NCBI GenBank assembly: GCA_030549335.1
Contig: JAUKPH010000022.1
Span: forward strand, 4,513,001 to 4,577,000
Source: Pontederia crassipes
Lineage: Eukaryota; Streptophyta; Magnoliopsida; Commelinales; Pontederiaceae
Length of the DNA stretch: 64,000 bases
Direction: 5' to 3'
Below the pieces are notes generated by a model. That model did no database searches. It was not told the DNA's origin and worked only from the letters and a program-made list of their open reading frames with translations. Numbering within the stretch: position 1 is the first letter of the stretch; every line of letters starts with the position of its first letter. Shown here in pieces: positions 60,410 through 64,000 of this stretch. The position numbers were made by a program, and so were the translations under genes.

Positions 60410-62870
60410 AACTCCCCCAAGCTTAGATATTTGCTTGTCCTCAAGCAATGTTCAAGGCAATGCTCCAACCAAGAAGGTCAATCATCGCTTCCACCCTGAT
60501 AGTCAACTATTTTTCTTAGCACTAGATTTTATACATCGATCGTCAAAGTATCTTTCCATCATTCCAATGATCCAGTCTTGTAGAATTTCTGAATATTAGA
60601 CATATTTAAACTCATCCATGTTCAGCTCATGTAAGAAAACATACAGTCTATCAAATAAGAGTCTCGATGTTGAAAACATAAGTGCGTACTAAGCTTATAT
60701 ATTTTCGCTTTAAAACTTCTTCACTTTTAAAACTTTTGATATTTTCATTCATACTTTTTTTTCTTTTGTTGTTTTGGTACTTATGTGCTTCTCCATATTG
60801 CATAAGGTCGTCCTTGTAATGGACTTTCGACCGACGGATCCTAGAGCAGTTGCCCTTAGGTCGCCAGGCAAGAATCCCCTACGGATCTAATCACCCGGAC
60901 ACATCAAGGTTCCGGATAACACTTTTGTACTTCTTTATTTTATTTTGTTGGAGTTCAACTAACCCTCTTATCTAATTTCGTAGTTTATTTTCTTTCTTTT
61001 TACTATAAGCTAAATAAATATTTAAATGTTCAACAAAGAGGCAATTATTATCAAGACTAAAGAAAAATAAAAGAAAAGAACATGAACAAGAATTTGTCGT
61101 CCAAATATCCATAGTTCTACTTAGCAACATTCACTTTCCAAATACCCAATACTAAGGTGATAAAAGATAAAATAATAGTGCTTTGAATTTTGTTAATTAG
61201 CAGGATGTCCTTGAATAATGCTTGAAAATAAGAAAATAATAAGACATGAGAAAGAATGATATAATTTTTTTTAATTTATATAGATTTTCAATATGATGCA
61301 AATATATGCAAATAATAGATAAATGCAAACTCTCCCAAGCTTGAATTCAACACTGTCCTCAGTGTTGAAAATCAAATTCGGAAAAGGGGTATGAAAATAA
61401 TAAAGAAATAATAAAGGGAGGAAATGAAAAGAAACAACCTGATATATCCCGATGTGATGGATGTGGAAGCTGTAGAGAGAGAAGCCTGTATATGTATCGG
61501 ATGTCTGGAGTTGCCGAGTTTGAATAGTGCATGCATTGCTGAAAGGTGTGATGGGACCGGATTGCAAGGGTTGCTTTCGGATCTGGTGAAGATGATTCGA
61601 TATGCCCGGTCTTGTGGTTGCTTGTGTTTTGGGCCATGAATGAGACATAATGGGTGATAGATAATGAATCACCAATCCTTTAGCTCCGGCCAATTTAGAA
61701 AATGATATAATAGTGAAATGACTGTCGGTGCTTGAGTAACGGTCTGTGAGTAATAGGTAACGACCATGTAATTTCTTAGGTCCTAGCTTGAAGGTTAGTC
61801 ACAGGCTGCTACAAGTTGTTAACGGCCGCCATCTGCATTCTTTGATGTATTCGTGGCAAACTGTTTGCACTCTACTCAATGCCAAGGTTGCCAAAAGCCG
61901 AAGGTCATCCATGGATGTGGCTGATCATGATACTTGGTCTCTAGAAAAATAGGTCGATCATGTCATCAAATGCCGGAGCTGCTCGTCGGTAATGGAGATG
62001 AAGTGACACACCGATCTCAGAGACGCTGCTCAGGATCGTCGGCAAAGTGGACTCCGCTTGCTGATGGTGGAGGAACATTCACCCGAAGATGGAGGTCGAT
62101 GTGCAGATGGCGTCGAGTTGTAGAAAAGAAAAAAAACTTTGGTCATCAGGATGTTTGCTTGGAGCCACCTAAGTTCTTGCCGGAATTAATGGTGAAGTCG
62201 AGGGGTCTGAGGCCACCATCGCTACTCATTGTCGCATGGGGTCCTTGGCGCTGGTCAGAGAAGACGATCGGAGTGCCGGTGCTGCTTGGATGATGGGGCG
62301 TGAAGGAGCGACGTCGCGGACCGGCATACAAAAGAAGAAGACAAAGGGGCCGTGAACAAGAACTCCCGGGGTATGAGTGATGGACGTGAGTGGTATACTG
62401 TGTTCCTCACGCCCCGTTAAATAGTAATGACGCCCGGTGAAATTAATGTTTAATGACTCATAAAAAATGTGTAAGGTCGTGAATCGGGTAGGACGTAGGC
62501 CGATAGGACTACAGAAGTCATTTACGGCCCGTGAGATATATTTAACGGTCCGTGATACTTAGGTGCGCACACTATTGAACTGACTGTGACACGCATGAGA
62601 CGACAATCACGCCTCGTGATGAAAGTTCAAGTGATGTCTAACGTGTTGTGAGACCCGTGATAATCTTATAACGACCCGTGAAAACTAGTGGCGATGCGTG
62701 AGGAAAATGGCAGGGTCGTGAATAGGGCAAAACAGAGTCCTACGGGGTGGACGAAGTCACTTACGGCCCGTGAAAGAGAAGTAACGACCCGTGACATTAT
62801 GTGCATAAAGTTCGAAGCTTACTGTGAGACCCGTGAGACGTTGCTAACTATAAGAAAATACATCATTAGA
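60410..62870 (-). mobile_element. Non-coding 3' interior of the Athila/Tat-like element
   Basis: The polypurine tract is followed (plus strand) by TTTGCTTGTCCTCAAGCAA, a word typical of the region after pol in Tat/Athila elements. A similar block recurs at 61329 (CTCTCCCAAGCTTGAATTCA). No RT or integrase was found. The region 61930-62330 is GC-richer with frames I do not recognise, and 62400-62840 carries the dyad motif array. The right border is unknown. Confidence 0.55.
62400..62840. repeat. Dyad motif TCACGGCCCGTGA, cluster 2
   Basis: About fifteen variants, such as TTACGGCCCGTGAG near 62520, TTTACGGTCC-type units, TCACGCCTCGTGAT near 62608, ACGACCCGTGAAA near 62672 and TTACGGCCCGTGAAA near 62761. 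They often come in pairs about 20 bases apart. Confidence 0.75.
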
Positions 62871-62889
62871 TAAGAGAAATCTGGTTGTT

Positions 62890-63295
62890 AATATTTAAAT
62901 TTTAGTCATTATTAGTCATTAGCGACCAGCATTTCCCGTCGTCACCAGTTGTTATAGATGCTGCCGTTAAAAGTCAATAATGACGACTTAAAGGTGTCGG
63001 CCATTAAAAGTCATCAATGACCATAAATAATTCGGTCATTAAAACTATATAAGGACCATTTAATTGGTCATTGAATACATTATTGGCTAGAAATATCTTT
63101 ATCATTGATAATCGTCAATGGCTAGTAATCTCGTCGTTAAAAGTCATCAATGACCATAAATAATCCGGTCACTAAAACTATATAAGGACTCGTCGAATGG
63201 CTAGAAATATCTTTGTCGTTGATAATCTTCAACCACTAGTAATCCCGTCGTTATTGGTCATCAACGACCCAAAATGATTCGATCGTTAAAACCAA
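62890..63295. repeat. CACTA-type subterminal repeats
   Basis: Units of the form GTCGTTAAAAGTCATCAATG / ACCATAAATAATTCGGTCAT recur in direct and inverted orientation at about 62950-63290. This resembles the subterminal repeat blocks of plant CACTA transposons, such as the ends of the element at 13663-15383. A clean CACTA terminus was not found. Confidence 0.5.
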
Positions 63296-63530
63296 TGTTG
63301 TCACGACCAGACTGGACCGGTCAGTTCGACCAGACCGGACCAATCGGTTCGACCGATCGGACCATCAACTGGTCACTAAAACGGTCCTAAATCACCCCTA
63401 AAACTAGAGTGAAGATTTGACCATTTTGAACAATTTCAAACCGGTCAAGAACCGGATAGAACTGGCCAAAACTGGATAGAACTGACCAAAATCGGTCTGA
63501 GTGAACCGATTAAGTTAAAAATTTTATTTT
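63296..63530. repeat. CCGGTTCGACC-type repeat
   Basis: ATGTTGTCACGACCAGACTG then GGACCGGTCAGTTCGACCAG and AACCGATTAAG mark another copy of the family at 26260-26430 and 53855-54010. The right part continues as AT-rich DNA to the window end. Confidence 0.5.
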
Positions 63531-64000
63531 AAATCAAAATTTGTGTTGGCACATTGCCTACTTCAGAGGCCCATTTTATAGAGAATGTGTTGCTTTCACT
63601 TTTTTAGTGTTTTCAATGTGGGACTATTCACTTGTACATATATTTATTTTGTCCTACTTATTTAATAACTAAATTTTGTCTTTATTTTTTTATATTACAG
63701 TGTAACTTTCTATTGTAATTTTTTTAATAATTTATTTTTTCTATTTATTTAATTTATGAATGTTAAACTATTTTATATACATTTTTTATTTTTTCCCCTT
63801 ATTTTATGGAATTTAAATTCATAAAACACTAATAATTTGTGTTTTTATGTTCAAATTTTATAAAAATAATTGGGAGAAATTCTATTATATTTGTAACGAT
63901 TTTTTTTCTTTCTATTTGATTTTATCACATGTAATTAAGTTAACTAAATACATAAACTAATTTATTTTTTAAAATTGATGTTGCCTGAGAAATTATTGGA
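63531..64000. other. AT-rich DNA to window end
   Basis: Poly-T rich sequence with no recognised gene or terminus. Confidence 0.6.

Overview
The window is nuclear DNA of a flowering plant. The evidence is spliced genes with GT/AG introns, plant-type Ty3/gypsy elements with methionine-tRNA primer sites, CACTA and long-TIR DNA transposons, SINEs and LINEs, and a decayed nuclear 18S rRNA copy. The one gene that looks intact has very GC-rich first exons and more AT-rich later exons, a gradient typical of monocots, so a monocot is the better guess. Most of the window is AT-rich, transposon-derived DNA.

Layout. 1-1612: end of a degenerate Ty3/gypsy element (integrase remnant plus an LTR). 1613-5280: AT-rich spacer with short inverted-terminus repeats. 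5334-11952: a seven-exon tyrosine/nicotianamine aminotransferase-like gene on the plus strand with a 4.5-kb first intron; it is the only convincing intact gene. 12255-12777: a GC-cored long-TIR transposon. 12778-15412: the 3' half of an 18S rRNA pseudogene, split by a non-autonomous CACTA element. 15591-20145: a long LTR-like sequence with MITE-like insertions. 20486-26509: a 6-kb long-TIR element with a complete, non-coding LTR retrotransposon nested in its core. 27401-29619: a solo LTR with target duplication. 31100-34430: a decayed LINE on the minus strand. 36100-39110: two decayed gypsy fragments. 39115-41150: a TIR-like element, a coiled-coil gene remnant and a hairpin-forming repeat.

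41590-53100, minus strand: a LEC14B/DCAF11-type WD40 gene. Nine coding exons can be followed, but it appears broken by an in-frame TGA and by loss of one splice donor. Its introns contain a second LINE, two Au-like SINEs, one exon of a SUD1/DOA10-type RING-CH ligase, one exon of a BSK-type kinase and a perfect 50-bp-arm palindrome. This patchwork is the most unusual part of the window.

53230-64000: AT-rich DNA, a gypsy 5' LTR with primer site and gag start, a minus-strand LTR with adjoining internal sequence of another gypsy element, an array of a short dyad motif, and CACTA subterminal repeats. No CRISPR, operon or bacterial features were seen. No complete new multi-gene system is evident; the best leads are the gene-fragment patchwork, the rDNA pseudogene, a possible 32-nt intron, and the dyad motif array.
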